From Actinernus sp. WN-2022 (taxonomy: Eukaryota > Cnidaria > Anthozoa > Actiniaria > Actinernidae): a stretch of DNA of 64,000 nt. Every line of letters begins with the position of its first letter. Position 1 is the first letter of the stretch. Below are positions 25,501 through 39,247 of the stretch, piece after piece. The notes below the pieces were generated by a model. That model saw nothing but the letters and a program-made list of their open reading frames with translations, was not told the origin of the DNA and ran no database searches. The stretch spans positions 496,001 through 560,000 of the forward strand of contig JAOWCC010000330.1 of assembly GCA_030867875.1 (NCBI GenBank), written 5' to 3'. A program made the position numbers and the translations under genes.

Positions 25501-28500
25501 TTGTTGTCAAACATACCAGTACAAATGAAAGAGCTTGCAATTGGCATCTGCCATAACACTGAAAATGTGACAACTCGCCAAATAGTGATGGTATTGATGG
25601 CGCAATAGAACTAAATTGTTACTAGAAAAACCAGATAAATGGTTGAATTTGCCATATAACACAGTTATTTCGAAGTCCAAAGATAAAGAATATGCTCTGT
25701 GATTGTTGTCAAACATACCAATACAAATGAAAGAGCTTGGCCTGTGGGATAACACTGAAAATGTGACAACTCGCCCAATAGTGATGGTATTGATGGCGCA
25801 ATAGAAATAAATTGACCTACAGGCATCAGTGTTACTAGGAAAACTAGATAATTAGTTGAATTTGCGATATAACACAGTTATTTCGAAGTCCAAAGATAAA
25901 GAATATGCTCTGTGATTGTTGTCAAAGATACCAGTACAAATGAAAGAGCTTGCAATTGGCATCTGCCATAACACTGAAAATGTGACAACTCGCCAAATAG
26001 TGATGGTATTGATGGCGCAATAGAACTAAATTGACCTCCAGGCATCAGTGTTACTAGAAAAACCAGATAAATAGTGGAATTTGCGATATAACACAGTTAT
26101 TTCGAAGTCAAAAATAAAGGATATGCTGTGTGTGTTGTTGTAAAACACACCAGTACAAATGAAAGAACTTGGCCTGTGCCATACCACTGCAAGTGTGACA
26201 ACTCGCCCAATATTGATGGTATTGATAGCGCAAAAGAACTAAATTCATCTCCGGGCATCAGTGTTACTAGGAACACTAGATAATTAGTTGAATTTGCGAT
26301 ATAACACAGTTATTTCGAAGTCTAATATAAAGAATATGCTCTGTGTGTTGTTGTCAAACATACCAGTACAAATGAAAGAGCTTGGGGTGTGCCATAACAC
26401 TGCAAATATGACAACTCGCCCAATAGTGATGGTATTGATGGCGCAATAGAACTAAATTGACCACCAGGCATCAGTGTTACTAGGAAAACTTGATAATTAG
26501 TTGAATTTGCGATATAACACAGTTATTTCGAAGTCTAAAGATAAAGAATATGCTCTGTGACTGTTTTCAAACATACCAGTACAAATGAAAGAACTTGGGG
26601 TGCGCCATAACACTGCAAATATGACAACTCGCCCAATAGTGATGGTATTGATGGCGCAATAGAACTAAATTGACCTCCAGGCATCAGTGTTACTAGACAA
26701 ACTAGATAATTAGTTGAATTTGCGATATAACACAGTTATTTCGAAGTGCTAAGATAAAGAATATGCTCTCTGATTGTTCTCAAACATACCAGTACAAATG
26801 TAAGAGCTTGGCCTGTGCGATAACACTGCAAAGGTGACAACTTTCCCAATAGTGGTGGTATTGATAGCGCAATAGAAATAAATTGACCTCCTGGCATCAG
26901 TATTACTAGAAAAACTAGATAATTAGTTGAATTTGCGATATAACACAGTTATTTCGAAGTCCAAAGATAAAGAATATGCTCTGTGATTGTTGTCAAAGAT
27001 ACCAGCACAAATGAAAGAGCTTGCAATTGGCATCTGCCATAACACTGAAAATGTGACAACTCGCCAAATAGTGATGGTATTGATGGCGCAATAGAACTAA
27101 ATTGACCTCCAGGCATCAGTGTTACTAGAAAAACCAGATAAATAGTGGAATTTGCGATATAACACAGTTATTTCGAAGTCAAAAATAAAGGATATGCTGT
27201 GTGTGTTGTTGTAAAACACACCAGTACAAATGAAAGAACTTGGCCTGTGCCATACCACTGCAAGTGTGACAACTCGCCCAATATTGATGGTATTGATAGC
27301 GCAAAAGAACTAAATTCATCTCCGGGCATCAGTGTTACTAGGAACACTAGATAATTAGTTGAATTTGCGATATAACACAGTTATTTCGAAGTCTAATATA
27401 AAGAATATGCTCTGTGTGTTGTTGTCAAACATACCAGTACAAATGAAAGAGCTTGGGGTGTGCCATAACACTGCAAATATGACAACTCGCCCAATAGTGA
27501 TGGTATTGATGGCGCAATAGAACTAAATTGACCACCAGGCATCAGTGTTACTAGGAAAACTTGATAATTAGTTGAATTTGCGATATAACACAGTTATTTC
27601 GAAGTCTAAAGATAAAGAATATGCTCTGTGACTGTTTTCAAACATACCAGTACAAATGAAAGAACTTGGGGTGCGCCATAACACTGCAAATATGACAACT
27701 CGCCCAATAGTGATGGTATTGATGGCGCAATAGAACTAAATTGACCTCCAGGCATCAGTGTTACTAGACAAACTAGATAATTAGTTGAATTTGCGATATA
27801 ACACAGTTATTTCGAAGTGCTAAGATAAAGAATATGCTCTCTGATTGTTCTCAAACATACCAGTACAAATGTAAGAGCTTGGCCTGTGCGATAACACTGC
27901 AAAGGTGACAACTTTCCCAATAGTGGTGGTATTGATAGCGCAATAGAAATAAATTGACCTCCTGGCATCAGTATTACTAGAAAAACTTGATAATTAGATT
28001 CATTTGTGATGTAACACAGTTATTTCGAAGTGCAAAGATAAAGAACTTGCTCTGTGATTGTTGTCAAACATACCAGTACAAATGAAAGAGCTTGGGGTGT
28101 GCCATAACACTGCAAAGGTGACAACTTGCCCAATAGTGGTGGTATTGATAGCGCAATAGAAATAAATTGACCACCTGGCATCAGTGTTACTAGAAAAACT
28201 AGATAATTAGATGCATTTGTGATATAACACAGTTATTTCGAAGTGCAAAGATAAAGAATATGCTCTGTGATTGTTGTCAAACATACCAGTACAAATGAAA
28301 GAGCTTGCAATTGGCATCTGCCATAACACTGAAAATGTGACAACTCGCCAAATAGTGATGGTATTGATGGCGCAATAGAACTAAATTGTTACTAGAAAAA
28401 CCAGATAAATGGTTGAATTTGCCATATAACACAGTTATTTCGAAGTCCAAAGATAAAGAATATGCTCTGTGATTGTTGTCAAACATACCAATACAAATGA

Positions 28501-28860
28501 AAGAGCTTGGCCTGTGGGATAACACTGAAAATGTGACAACTCGCCCAATAGTGATGGTATTGATGGCGCAATAGAAATAAATTGACCTACAGGCATCAGT
28601 GTTACTAGGAAAACTAGATAATTAGTTGAATTTGCGAGATAACACAATTATTTCGAAGTCAAAAATAAAGGATATGCTGTGTGTGTTGTTGTAAAACACA
28701 CCAGTACAAATGAAACAACTTGGGGTGTGCCATAACACTGCAAATATGACAACTCGCCCAATAGTGATGGTATTGATGGCGCAATAGAACTAAATTGACC
28801 TCCAGGCATCAGTGTTACTAGAAAAACTAGATAATTAGTTGAATTTGCGATATAACACAG
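19509..28860. repeat. Large unit, copy 2: 9,352 bp, 44 monomers
   Basis: The same monomer order as copy 1, with K at 19935, 22486, 25463 and 28233 and the doubled C at 21421 and 21634. The final monomer (28648) is G throughout rather than G/D. Matches to copy 1 hold through 28822, one base before CTAGAAAAACTAG replaces CTAGACAAACTAG. Apart from G at 21038 versus T at 11686, I noticed no other internal difference by eye, so the copies are very young or were recently homogenised. Confidence 0.93.
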
Positions 28861-31198
28861 TTATTTCGAAGTCCAAAGATAAAGAATATGCTCTGTGATT
28901 GTTGTCAAAGATACCAGCACAAATGAAAGAGCTTGCAATTGGCATCTGCCATAACACTGAAAATGTGACAACTCGCCAAATAGTGATGGTATTGATGGCG
29001 CAATAGAACTAAATTGACCTCCAGGCATCAGTGTTACTAGAAAAACCAGATAAATAGTGGAATTTGCGATATAACACAGTTATTTCGAAGTCAAAAATAA
29101 AGGATATGCTGTGTGTGTTGTTGTAAAACACACCAGTACAAATGAAAGAACTTGGCCTGTGCCATACCACTGCAAGTGTGACAACTCGCCCAATATTGAT
29201 GGTATTGATAGCGCAAAAGAACTAAATTCATCTCCGGGCATCAGTGTTACTAGGAACACTAGATAATTAGTTGAATTTGCGATATAACACAGTTATTTCG
29301 AAGTCTAATATAAAGAATATGCTCTGTGTGTTGTTGTCAAACATACCAGTACAAATGAAAGAGCTTGGGGTGTGCCATAACACTGCAAATATGACAACTC
29401 GCCCAATAGTGATGGTATTGATGGCGCAATAGAACTAAATTGACCACCAGGCATCAGTGTTACTAGGAAAACTTGATAATTAGTTGAATTTGCGATATAA
29501 CACAGTTATTTCGAAGTCTAAAGATAAAGAATATGCTCTGTGACTGTTTTCAAACATACCAGTACAAATGAAAGAACTTGGGGTGCGCCATAACACTGCA
29601 AATATGACAACTCGCCCAATAGTGATGGTATTGATGGCGCAATAGAACTAAATTGACCTCCAGGCATCAGTGTTACTAGACAAACTAGATAATTAGTTGA
29701 ATTTGCGATATAACACAGTTATTTCGAAGTGCTAAGATAAAGAATATGCTCTCTGATTGTTCTCAAACATACCAGTACAAATGTAAGAGCTTGGCCTGTG
29801 CGATAACACTGCAAAGGTGACAACTTTCCCAATAGTGGTGGTATTGATAGCGCAATAGAAATAAATTGACCTCCTGGCATCAGTATTACTAGAAAAACTT
29901 GATAATTAGATTCATTTGTGATGTAACACAGTTATTTCGAAGTGCAAAGATAAAGAACATGCTCTGTGATTGTTGTCAAACATACCAGTACAAATGAAAG
30001 AGCTTGGGGTGTGCCATAACACTGCAAAGGTGACAACTTGCCCAATAGTGGTGGTATTGATAGCGCAATAGAAATAAATTGACCACCTGGCATCAGTGTT
30101 ACTAGAAAAACTAGATAATTAGATGCATTTGTGATATAACACAGTTATTTCGAAGTGCAAAAATAAAGAATATGCTCTGTGACTGTTTTCAAACATACCA
30201 GTACAAATGAAAGAACTTGGGGTGCGCCATAACACTGCAAATATGACAACTCGCCCAATAGTGATGGTATTGATGGCGCAATAGAACTAAATTGACCTCC
30301 AGGCATCAGTGTTACTAGAAAAACTAGATAATTAGTTGAATTTGCGATATAACACAGTTATTTCGAAGTGCTAAGATAAAGAATATGCTCTCTGATTGTT
30401 CTCAAACATACCAGTACAAATGTAAGAGCTTGGCCTGTGCGATAACACTGCAAAGGTGACAACTTTCCCAATAGTGGTGGTATTGATAGCGCAATAGAAA
30501 TAAATTGACCTCCTGGCATCAGTATTACTAGAAAAACTTGATAATTAGATTCATTTGTGATGTAACACAGTTATTTCGAAGTGCAAAGATAAAGAACATG
30601 CTCTGTGATTGTTGTCAAACATACCAGTACAAATGAAAGAGCTTGGGGTGTGCCATAACACTGCAAAGGTGACAACTTGCCCAATAGTGGTGGTATTGAT
30701 AGCGCAATAGAAATAAATTGACCACCTGGCATCAGTGTTACTAGAAAAACTAGATAATTAGATGCATTTGTGATATAACACAGTTATTTCGAAGTGCAAA
30801 GATAAAGAATATGCTCTGTGATTGTTGTCAAACATACCAGTACAAATGAAAGAGCTTGCAATTGGCATCTGCCATAACACTGAAAATGTGACAACTCGCC
30901 AAATAGTGATGGTATTGATGGCGCAATAGAACTAAATTGTTACTAGAAAAACCAGATAAATGGTTGAATTTGCCATATAACACAGTTATTTCGAATTCCA
31001 AAGATAAAGAATATGCTCTGTGATTGTTGTCAAACATACCAATACAAATGAAAGAGCTTGGCCTGTGGGATAACACTGAAAATGTGACAACTCGCCCAAT
31101 AGTGATGGTATTGATGGCGCAATAGAAATAAATTGACCTACAGGCATCAGTGTTACTAGGAAAACTAGATAATTAGTTGAATTTGCGAGATAACACAA
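28861..31198. repeat. HOR continuation, 11 monomers
   Basis: Order: A-B-C-D-E-J-D'-E-J-K-F, with starts 28861, 29080, 29293, 29506, 29719, 29932, 30145, 30358, 30571, 30784 and 30986. F at 30986 has a private change, TTTCGAATTCC, which creates an EcoRI site. This is the last block of left-type organisation before the irregular region. Confidence 0.9.
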
Positions 31199-32916
31199 TT
31201 ATTTCGAAGTCAAAAATAAAGGATATGCTGTGTGTGTTGTTGTAAAACACACCAGTACAAATGAAAGAACTTGGGGTGTGCCATAACACTGCAAATATGA
31301 CAACTCGCCCAATAGTGATGGTATTGATGGCGCAATAGAACTAAATTGACCTCCAGGCATCAGTGTTACTAGAAAAACTAGATAATTAGTTGAATTTGCG
31401 ATATAACACAGTTATTTCGAAGTGCAAAAATAAAGAATATGCTCTCTGATTGTTCTCAAACATACCAGTACAAATGTAAGGGCTTGGCCTGTGCGTTAAC
31501 ACTGCAAAGGTGACAACTTGCCCAATAGTGGTGGTATTGATAGCGCAATAGAAATAAATTGACCTCCTTGCATCAGTGTTACTAGAAAAACTTGATAATT
31601 AGATTCATTTGTGATATAACACAGTTATTTCGAAGTGCAAAGATAAAGAATATGCTCTGTGTGTTGTTGTCAAACATACCAGTACAAATGAAAGAGCTTG
31701 GGGTGTGCCATAACACTGCAAACGTGACAACTCGTCCAATAATGATGGTATTGATGGCGCAATAGAATTAAATTGATCTCCAGTCATCAGTGTTACTAGA
31801 AAAACTAGATAATTAGTTGAATTTGCGATATAACACAGTTATTTCGAAGTCCAAAGATAAAGAATATGCTCTGTGATTGTTGTCAAAGATACCAGTACAA
31901 ATGAAAGAGCTTGCAATTGGCATCTGCCATAACACTGAAAATGTGACAACTCGCCAAATAGTGATGGTATTGATGGCGCAATAGAACTAAATTGACCTCC
32001 AGGCATCAGTGTTACTAGAAAAACCAGATAAATAGTGGAATTTGCGATATAACACAGTTATTTCGAAGTCAAAAATAAAGGATATGCTGTGTGTGTTGTT
32101 GTAAAACACACCAGTACAAATGAAAGAACTTGGGGTGTGCCATAACACTGCAAATATGACAACTCGCCCAATAGTGATGGTATTGATGGCGCAATAGAAC
32201 TAAATTGACCTCCAGGCATCAGTGTTACTAGAAAAACTAGATAATTAGTTGAATTTGCGATATAACACAGTTATTTCGAAGTGCAAAAATAAAGAATATG
32301 CTCTCTGATTGTTCTCAAACATACCAGTACAAATGTAAGAGCTTGGCCTGTGCGTTAACACTGCAAAGGTGACAGCTTGCCCAATAGTGGTGGTATTGAT
32401 AGCGCAATAGAAATAAATTGACCTCCTTGCATCAGTGTTACTAGAAAAACTTGATAATTAGATTCATTTGTGATATAACACAGTTATTTCGAAGTGCAAA
32501 GATAAAGAATATGCTCTGTGTGTTGTTGTCAAACATACCAGTACAAATGAAAGAGCTTGGGGTGTGCCATAACACTGCAAACGTGACAACTCGTCCAATA
32601 ATGATGGTATTGATGGCGCAATAGAATTAAATTGATCTCCAGTCATCAGTGTTACTAGAAAAACTAGATAATTAGTTGAATTTGCGATATAACACAGTTA
32701 TTTCGAAGTCCAAAGATAAAGAATATGCTCTGTGATTGTTGTCAAAGATACCAGTACAAATGAAAGAGCTTGCAATTGGCATCTGCCATAACACTGAAAA
32801 TGTGACAACTCGCCAAATAGTGATGGTATTGATGGCGCAATAGAACTAAATTGACCTCCAGTCATCAGTGTTACTAGAAAAACCAGATAAATAGTGGAAT
32901 TTGCGATATAACACAG
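31199..32916. repeat. Tandem duplication G-H-L-A (2 x 859 bp)
   Basis: Copies 31199-32057 and 32058-32916. The H monomers here (31412, 32271) are a variant with GTTAACACTGC and GACCTCCTTGCATC. Differences between copies include GTAAGGGCTTGG versus GTAAGAGCTTGG and TGACAACTTG versus TGACAGCTTG. The second copy is followed by B where the first is followed by G. Confidence 0.9.
31625..31838. repeat. Class L monomer (exemplar, 214 bp)
   Basis: Diagnostics: TGCAAACGTGAC, CTCGTCCAATAATG, AATAGAATTAAATTG and GATCTCCAGTCATC. Found only in the irregular region: 31625, 32484 and 39034, plus a related form with GGTGTCCCATAAC and GTGATTGTTG at 34840, 40745, 43511 and 47129. The reverse strand of L contains a 60-codon frame from an ATG inside GATGACTGGAGATC, judged a chance frame. 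Confidence 0.9.
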
Positions 32917-33129
32917 TTATTTCGAAGTCAAAAATAAAGGATATGCTGTGTGTGTTGTTGTAAAACACACCAGTACAAATGAAAGAACTTGGCCTGTGCC
33001 ATACCACTGCAAGTGTGACAACTCGCCCAATATTGATGGTATTGATAGCGCAAAAGAACTAAATTCATCTCCGGGCATCAGTGTTACTAGGAAAACTAGA
33101 TAATTAGTTGAATTTGCGATATAACACAG

Positions 33130-34839
33130 TTATTTCGAAGTCTAAAGATAAAGAATATGCTCTGTGACTGTTGTCAAACATACCAGTACAAATGAAAGAA
33201 CTTGGGGTGTGCCATAACACTGCAAATATGACAACTCGCCCAATAGTGATGGTATTGATGGCGCAATAGAACTAAATTGACCTCCAGGCATCAGTGTTAC
33301 TAGAAAAACTAGATAATTAGTTGAATTTGCGATATAACACAGTTATTTCGAAGTGCAAAGATAAAGAATATGCTCTCTGATTGTTCTCAAACATACCAGT
33401 ACAAATGTAAGACCTTGGCCTGTGCGTTAACACTGCAAAGGTGACAACTTGCCCAATAGTGGTGGTATTGATAGCGCAATAGAAATAAATTGACCTCCTG
33501 GCATCAGTGTTACTAGAAAAACTTGATAATTAGATTCATTTCTGATATAACACAGTTATTTCGAAGTGCAAAGATAAAGAATATGCTCTGTGATTGTTGT
33601 CAAACATAGCAGTACAAATGAAAGAGCTTGGGGTGTGCCATAACACTGCAAAGGTGACAACTTGCCCAATAGTGGTGGTATTGATAGCGCAATAGAAATA
33701 AATTGACCACCTGGCATCAGTGTTACTAGAAAAACTAGATAATTAGTTGAATTTGCGATATAACACAGTTATTTCGAAGTCCAAAGATAAAGAATATGCT
33801 CTGTGATTGTTGTCAAAGATACCAGTACAAATGAAAGAGCTTGCAATTGGCATCTGCCATAACACTGAAAATGTGACAACTCGCCAAATAGTGATGGTAT
33901 TGATGGCGCAATAGAACTAAATTGACCTCCAGGCATCAGTGTTACTAGAAAAACCAGATAAATGGTTGAATTTGCCATATAACACAGTTATTTCGAAGTC
34001 CAAAGATAAAGAATATGCTCTGTGATTGTTGTCAAACATACCAATACAAATGAAAGAGCTTGGCCTGTGCGATATCACTGAAAATGTGACAACTCGCCCA
34101 ATAGTGATGGTATTGATGGCGCAATAGAACTAAATTGACCACCAGGCATCACTGTTACTAGGAAAACTTGATAATTAGTTGAATTTGCGATATAACACAG
34201 TTATTTCGAAGTCTAAAGATAAAGAATATGCTCTGTGACTGTTTTCAAACATACCAGTACAAATGAAAGAACTTGGGGTGCGCCATAACACTGCAAATAT
34301 GACAACTCGCCCAATAGTGATGGTATTGATGGCGCAATAGAACTAAATTGACCTCCAGGCATCAGTGTTACTAGAAAAACTAGATAATTAGTTGAATTTG
34401 CGATATAACACAGTTATTTCGAAGTGCTAAGATAAAGAATATGCTCTCTGATTGTTCTCAAACATACCAGTACAAATGTAAGAGCTTGGCCTGTGCGATA
34501 ACACTGCAAAGGTGACAACTTTCCCAATAGTGGTGGTATTGATAGCGCAATAGAAATAAATTGACCTCTTGGCATCAGTATTACTAGAAAAACTTGATAA
34601 TTAGATTCATTTGTGATGTAACACAGTTATTTCGAAGTGCAAAGATAAAGAACATGCTCTGTGATTGTTGTCAAACATACCAGTACAAATGAAAGAGCTT
34701 GGGGTGTGCCATAACACTGCAAAGGTGACAACTTGCCCAATAGTGGTGGTATTGATAGCGCAATAGAAATAAATTGACCACCTGGCATCAGTGTTACTAG
34801 AAAAACTAGATAATTAGATGCATTTGTGATATAACACAG
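33130..34839. repeat. Irregular block: D-H-I-A2-F/C-D-E-J
   Basis: Starts: 33130, 33343, 33556, 33769, 33988, 34201, 34414 and 34627. The first D has GACTGTTGTC and GGGGTGTGCC rather than the usual D bases. A2 at 33769 is class A with the K-like ending GATAAATGGTTGAATTTGCC. The monomer at 33988 is F in its first half (GCGATATCACTG) and C in its last third (GACCACCAGGCATC). Confidence 0.82.
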
Positions 34840-36979
34840 TTATTTCGAAGTGCAAAGATAAAGAATATGCTCTGTGATTGTTGTCAAACATACCAGTACA
34901 AATGAAAGAGCTTGGGGTGTCCCATAACACTGCAAACGTGACAACTCGTCCAATAATGATGGTATTGATGGCGCAATAGAATTAAATTGATCTCCAGTCA
35001 TCAGTGTTACTAGAAAAACTAGATAATTAGTTGAATTTGCGATATAACAGTTTTTTCGAAGTCCAAAGATAAAGAATATGCTCTGTGATTGTTGTCAAAG
35101 ATACCAGTACAAATGAAAGAGCTTGCAATTGGCCTCTGCCATAACACTGAAAATGTGACAACTCGCCAAATAGTGATGGTATTGATGGCGCAATAGAACT
35201 AAATTGACCTCCAGGCATCAGTGTTACTAGAAAAACCAGATAAATGGTTGAATTTGCCATATAACACAGTTATTTCGAAGTCCAAAGATAAAGAATATGC
35301 TCTGTGATTGTTGTCAAACATACCAATACAAATGAAAGAGCTTGGCCTGTGCGATAACACTGAAAATGTGACAACTCGCCCAATAGTGATGGTATTGATG
35401 GCGCAATAGAAATAAATTGACCTACAGGCATCAGTGTTACTAGGAAAACTAGATAATTAGTTGAATTTGCGAGATAACACAGTTATTTCGAAGTCAAAAA
35501 TAAAGGATATGCTGTGTGTGTTGTAGTAAAACACACCAGTACAAATGAAAGAACTTGGCCTGTGCCATACCACTGCAAGTGTGACAACTCGCCCAATATT
35601 GATGGTATTGATAGCGCAAAAGAACTAAATTGACCTCCAGGCATCAGTGTTACTAGGAAAACTTGATAATTAGTTGAATTTGCGATATAACACAGTTATT
35701 TCGAAGTCTAAAGATAAAGAATATGCTCTGTGACTGTTTTCAAACATACCAGTACAAATGAAAGAACTTGGGGTGCGCCATAACACTGCAAATATGACAA
35801 CTCGCCCAATAGTGATGGTATTGATGGCGCAATAGAACTAAATTGACCTCCAGGCATCAGTGTTACTAGAAAAACTAGATAATTAGTTGAATTTGCGATA
35901 TAACACAGTTATTTCGAAGTGCTAAGATAAAGAATATGCTCTCTGATTGTTCTCAAACATACCAGTACAAATGTAAGAGCTTGGCCTGTGCGATAACACT
36001 GCAAAGGTGACAACTTTCCCAATAGTGGTGGTATTGATAGCGCAATAGAAATAAATTGACCTCCTGGCATCAGTATTACTAGAAAAACTTGATAATTAGA
36101 TTCATTTGTGATGTAACACAGTTATTTCGAAGTGCAAAGATAAAGAACATGCTCTGTGATTGTTGTCAAACATACCAGTACAAATGAAAGAGCTTGGGGT
36201 GTGCCATAACACTGCAAAGGTGACAACTTGCCCAATAGTGGTGGTATTGATAGCGCAATAGAAATAAATTGACCACCTGGCATCAGTGTTACTAGAAAAA
36301 CTAGATAATTAGATGCATTTGTGATATAACACAGTTATTTCGAAGTGCAAAGATAAAGAATATGCTCTGTGATTGTTGTCAAACATACCAGTACAAATGA
36401 AAGAGCTTGCAATTGGCATCTGCCATAACACTGAAAATGTGACAACTCGCCAAATAGTGATGGTATTGATGGCGCAATAGAACTAAATTGACCTCCAGGC
36501 ATCAGTGTTACTAGAAAAACCAGATAAATAGTGGAATTTGCGATATAACACAGTTATTTCGAAGTCAAAAATAAAGGATATGCTGTGTGTGTTGTTGTAA
36601 AACACACCAGTACAAATGAAAGAACTTGGCCTGTGCCATACCACTGCAAGTGTGACAACTCGCCCAATATTGATGGTATTGATAGCGCAAAAGAACTAAA
36701 TTCATCTCCGGGCATCAGTGTTACAAGGAACACTAGATAATTAGTTGAATTTGCGATATAACACAGTTATTTCGAAGTCTAATATAAAGAATATGCTCTG
36801 TGTGTTGTTGTCAAACATACCAGTACAAATGAAAGAGCTTGGGGTGTGCCATAACACTGCAAATATGACAACTCGCCCAATAGTGATGGTATTGATGGCG
36901 CAATAGAACTAAATTGACCTCCAGGCATCAGTGTTACTAGAAAAACTAGATAATTAGTTGAATTTGCGATATAACACGG
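34840..36979. repeat. Irregular block: L-A3-F2-B-D-E-J-A-B-C
   Basis: Starts: 34840, 35051, 35270, 35483, 35696, 35909, 36122, 36335, 36554 and 36767. A3 (35051) has an altered anchor, F2 (35270) reads GCCTGTGCGATAAC, B (35483) has TTGTAGTAAAAC and a D-like end, and A at 36335 begins like K. The block joins L/A3/F2 variants to the ordinary A-B-C and D-E-J series. Confidence 0.82.
35051..35269. repeat. A3 variant monomer (altered anchor)
   Basis: The anchor reads TTTTTTCGAAG and the preceding monomer ends ATATAACAG, having lost 2 bp of ATATAACACAG. The mid-monomer addition reads CAATTGGCCTCTGCC, which breaks the TGGCA/TGCCA inverted repeat. Copies: 35051, 40956, 41599, 43722, 44365 and 47340; none outside the irregular region. 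Confidence 0.9.
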
Positions 36980-38394
36980 TTATTTCGAAGTGCAAAGATA
37001 AAGAATATGCTCTGTGATTGTTGTCAAACATACCAGTACAAATGAAAGAGCTTGCAATTGGCATCTGCCATAACACTGAAAATGTGACAACTCGCCAAAT
37101 AGTGATGGTATTGATGGCGCAATAGAACTAAATTGTTACTAGAAAAACCAGATAAATGGTTGAATTTGCAATATAACACAGTTATTTCGAAGTCCAAAGA
37201 TAAAGAATATGCTCTGTGATTGTTGTCAAACATACCAATACAAATGAAAGAGCTTGGCCTGTGGGATAACACTGAAAATGTGACAACTCGCCCAATAGTG
37301 ATGGTATTGACGGCGCAATAGAAATAAATTGACCTACAGGCATCAGTGTTACTAGGAAAACTAGATAATTAGTTGAATTTGCGAGATAACACAATTATTT
37401 CGAAGTCAAAAATAAAGGATATGCTGTGTGTGTTGTTGTAAAACACACCAGTACAAATGTAAGAGCTTGGCCTGTGCGTTAACACTGCCAAGGTGACAAC
37501 TTGCCCAATAGTGGTGGTATTGATAGCGCAATAGAAATAAATTGACCTCCAGGCATCAGTGTTACTAGAAAAACTTGATAATTAGATTCATTTGTGATAT
37601 AACACAGTTATTTCGAAGTGCAAAGATAAAGAATATGCTCTGTGTGTTGTTGTCAAACATACCAGTACAAATGAAAGAGCTTGGGGTGTGCCATAACACT
37701 GCAAGTGTGACAACTCGCCCAATATTGATGGTATTGATGGCGCAATAGAACTAAATTGACCACCAGGCATCAGTGTTACAAGGAACACTTGATAATTAGT
37801 TGAATTTGCGATATAACACAGTTATTTCGAAGTCTAAAGATAAAGAATATGCTCTGTGACTGTTTTCAAACATACCAGTACAAATGAAAGAACTTGGGGT
37901 GCGCCATAACACTGCAAATATGACAACTCGCCCAATAGTGATGGTATTGATGGCGCAATAGAACTAAATTGACCTCCAGGCATCAGTGTTACTAGAAAAA
38001 CTAGATAATTAGTTGAATTTGCGATATAACACAGTTATTTCGAAGTGCTAAGATAAAGAATATGCTCTCTGATTGTTCTCAAACATACCAGTACAAATGT
38101 AAGAGCTTGGCCTGTGCGATAACACTGCAAAGGTGACAACTTTCCCAATAGTGGTGGTATTGATAGCGCAATAGAAATAAATTGACCTCCTGGCATCAGT
38201 ATTACTAGAAAAACTTGATAATTAGATTCATTTGTGATGTAACATAGTTATTTCGAAATGCAAAGATAAAGAACATGCTCTGTGATTGTTGTCAAACATA
38301 CCAGTACAAATGAAAGAGCTTGGGGTGTGCCATAACACTGCAAAGGTGACAACTTGCCCAATAGATAATTAGTTGAATTTGCGAGATAACACAG
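36980..38394. repeat. Irregular block: K-F-G/H-L/C-D-E-truncated J
   Basis: Starts: 36980, 37182, 37395, 37608, 37822, 38035 and 38248. K at 36980 has ACACGGTTATTTCG. The 37395 monomer switches from G to H inside CCAGTACAAATG. The 37608 monomer starts like L and ends like C or B (TACAAGGAACACTTG). The last J is internally deleted. Confidence 0.82.
38248..38394. repeat. Internally deleted J monomer (147 bp)
   Basis: J sequence runs normally to CAACTTGCCCAATAG and then jumps to ATAATTAGTTGAATTTGCG, losing 66 bp of the usual 213. The bases TAG are shared by both sides of the break (CCCAATAG and AACTAG), so the join has short microhomology. The anchor here is also changed (CATAGTTATTTCGAAATG). 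It is the only monomer with this deletion. Confidence 0.93.
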
Positions 38395-39247
38395 TTATTT
38401 CGAAGTCAAAAATATAGGATATGCTGTGTGTGTTGTTGTAAAACACACCAGTACAAATGAAAGAACTTGGGGTGTGCCATAACACTGCAAATATGACAAC
38501 TCGCCCAATAGTGATGGTATTGATGGCGCAATAGAACTAAATTGACCTCCAGGCATCAGTGTTACTAGGAAAACTAGATAATTAGTTGAATTTGCGAGAT
38601 AACACAATTATTTCGAAGTCAAAAATAAAGGATATGCTGTGTGTGTTGTTGTAAAACACACCAGTACAAATGAAAGAACTTGGGGTGTGCCATAACACTG
38701 CAAATATGACAACTCGCCCAATAGTGATGGTATTGATGGCGCAATAGAACTAAATTGACCTCCAGGCATCAGTGTTACTAGAAAAACTAGATAATTAGTT
38801 GAATTTGCGATATAACACAGTTATTTCGAAGTGCAAAAATAAAGAATATGCTCTCTGATTGTTCTCAAACATACCAGTACAAATGTAAGAGCTTGGCCTG
38901 TGCGTTAACACTGCAAAGGTGACAACTTGCCCAATAGTGGTGGTATTGATAGCGCAATAGAAATAAATTGACCTCCTGGCATCAGTGTTACTAGAAAAAC
39001 TTGATAATTAGATTCATTTGTGATATAACACAGTTATTTCGAAGTGCAAAGATAAAGAATATGCTCTGTGTGTTGTTGTCAAACATACCAGTACAAATGA
39101 AAGAGCTTGGGGTGTGCCATAACACTGCAAACGTGACAACTCGTCCAATAATGATGGTATTGATGGCGCAATAGAATTAAATTGATCTCCAGTCATCAGT
39201 GTTACTAGAAAAACTAGATAATTAGTTGAATTTGCGATATAACACAG
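38395..39247. repeat. Block G'-G-H-L
   Basis: Starts: 38395, 38608, 38821 and 39034. The first G has AAATATAGGATATG and ends GCGAGATAACACAA like F, so it is a chimera of the B'/G start with an F-type end. H and L match the 31-32 kb versions except GACCTCCTGGC in H. Confidence 0.85.

Noticed and set aside
10157..28860. The 9,352-bp duplication as an assembly artefact
   Set aside because: Not excluded, but less likely: a chimeric G/D junction monomer and one base difference (11686/21038) between copies are what a real duplication leaves. Spanning reads are needed to be certain.
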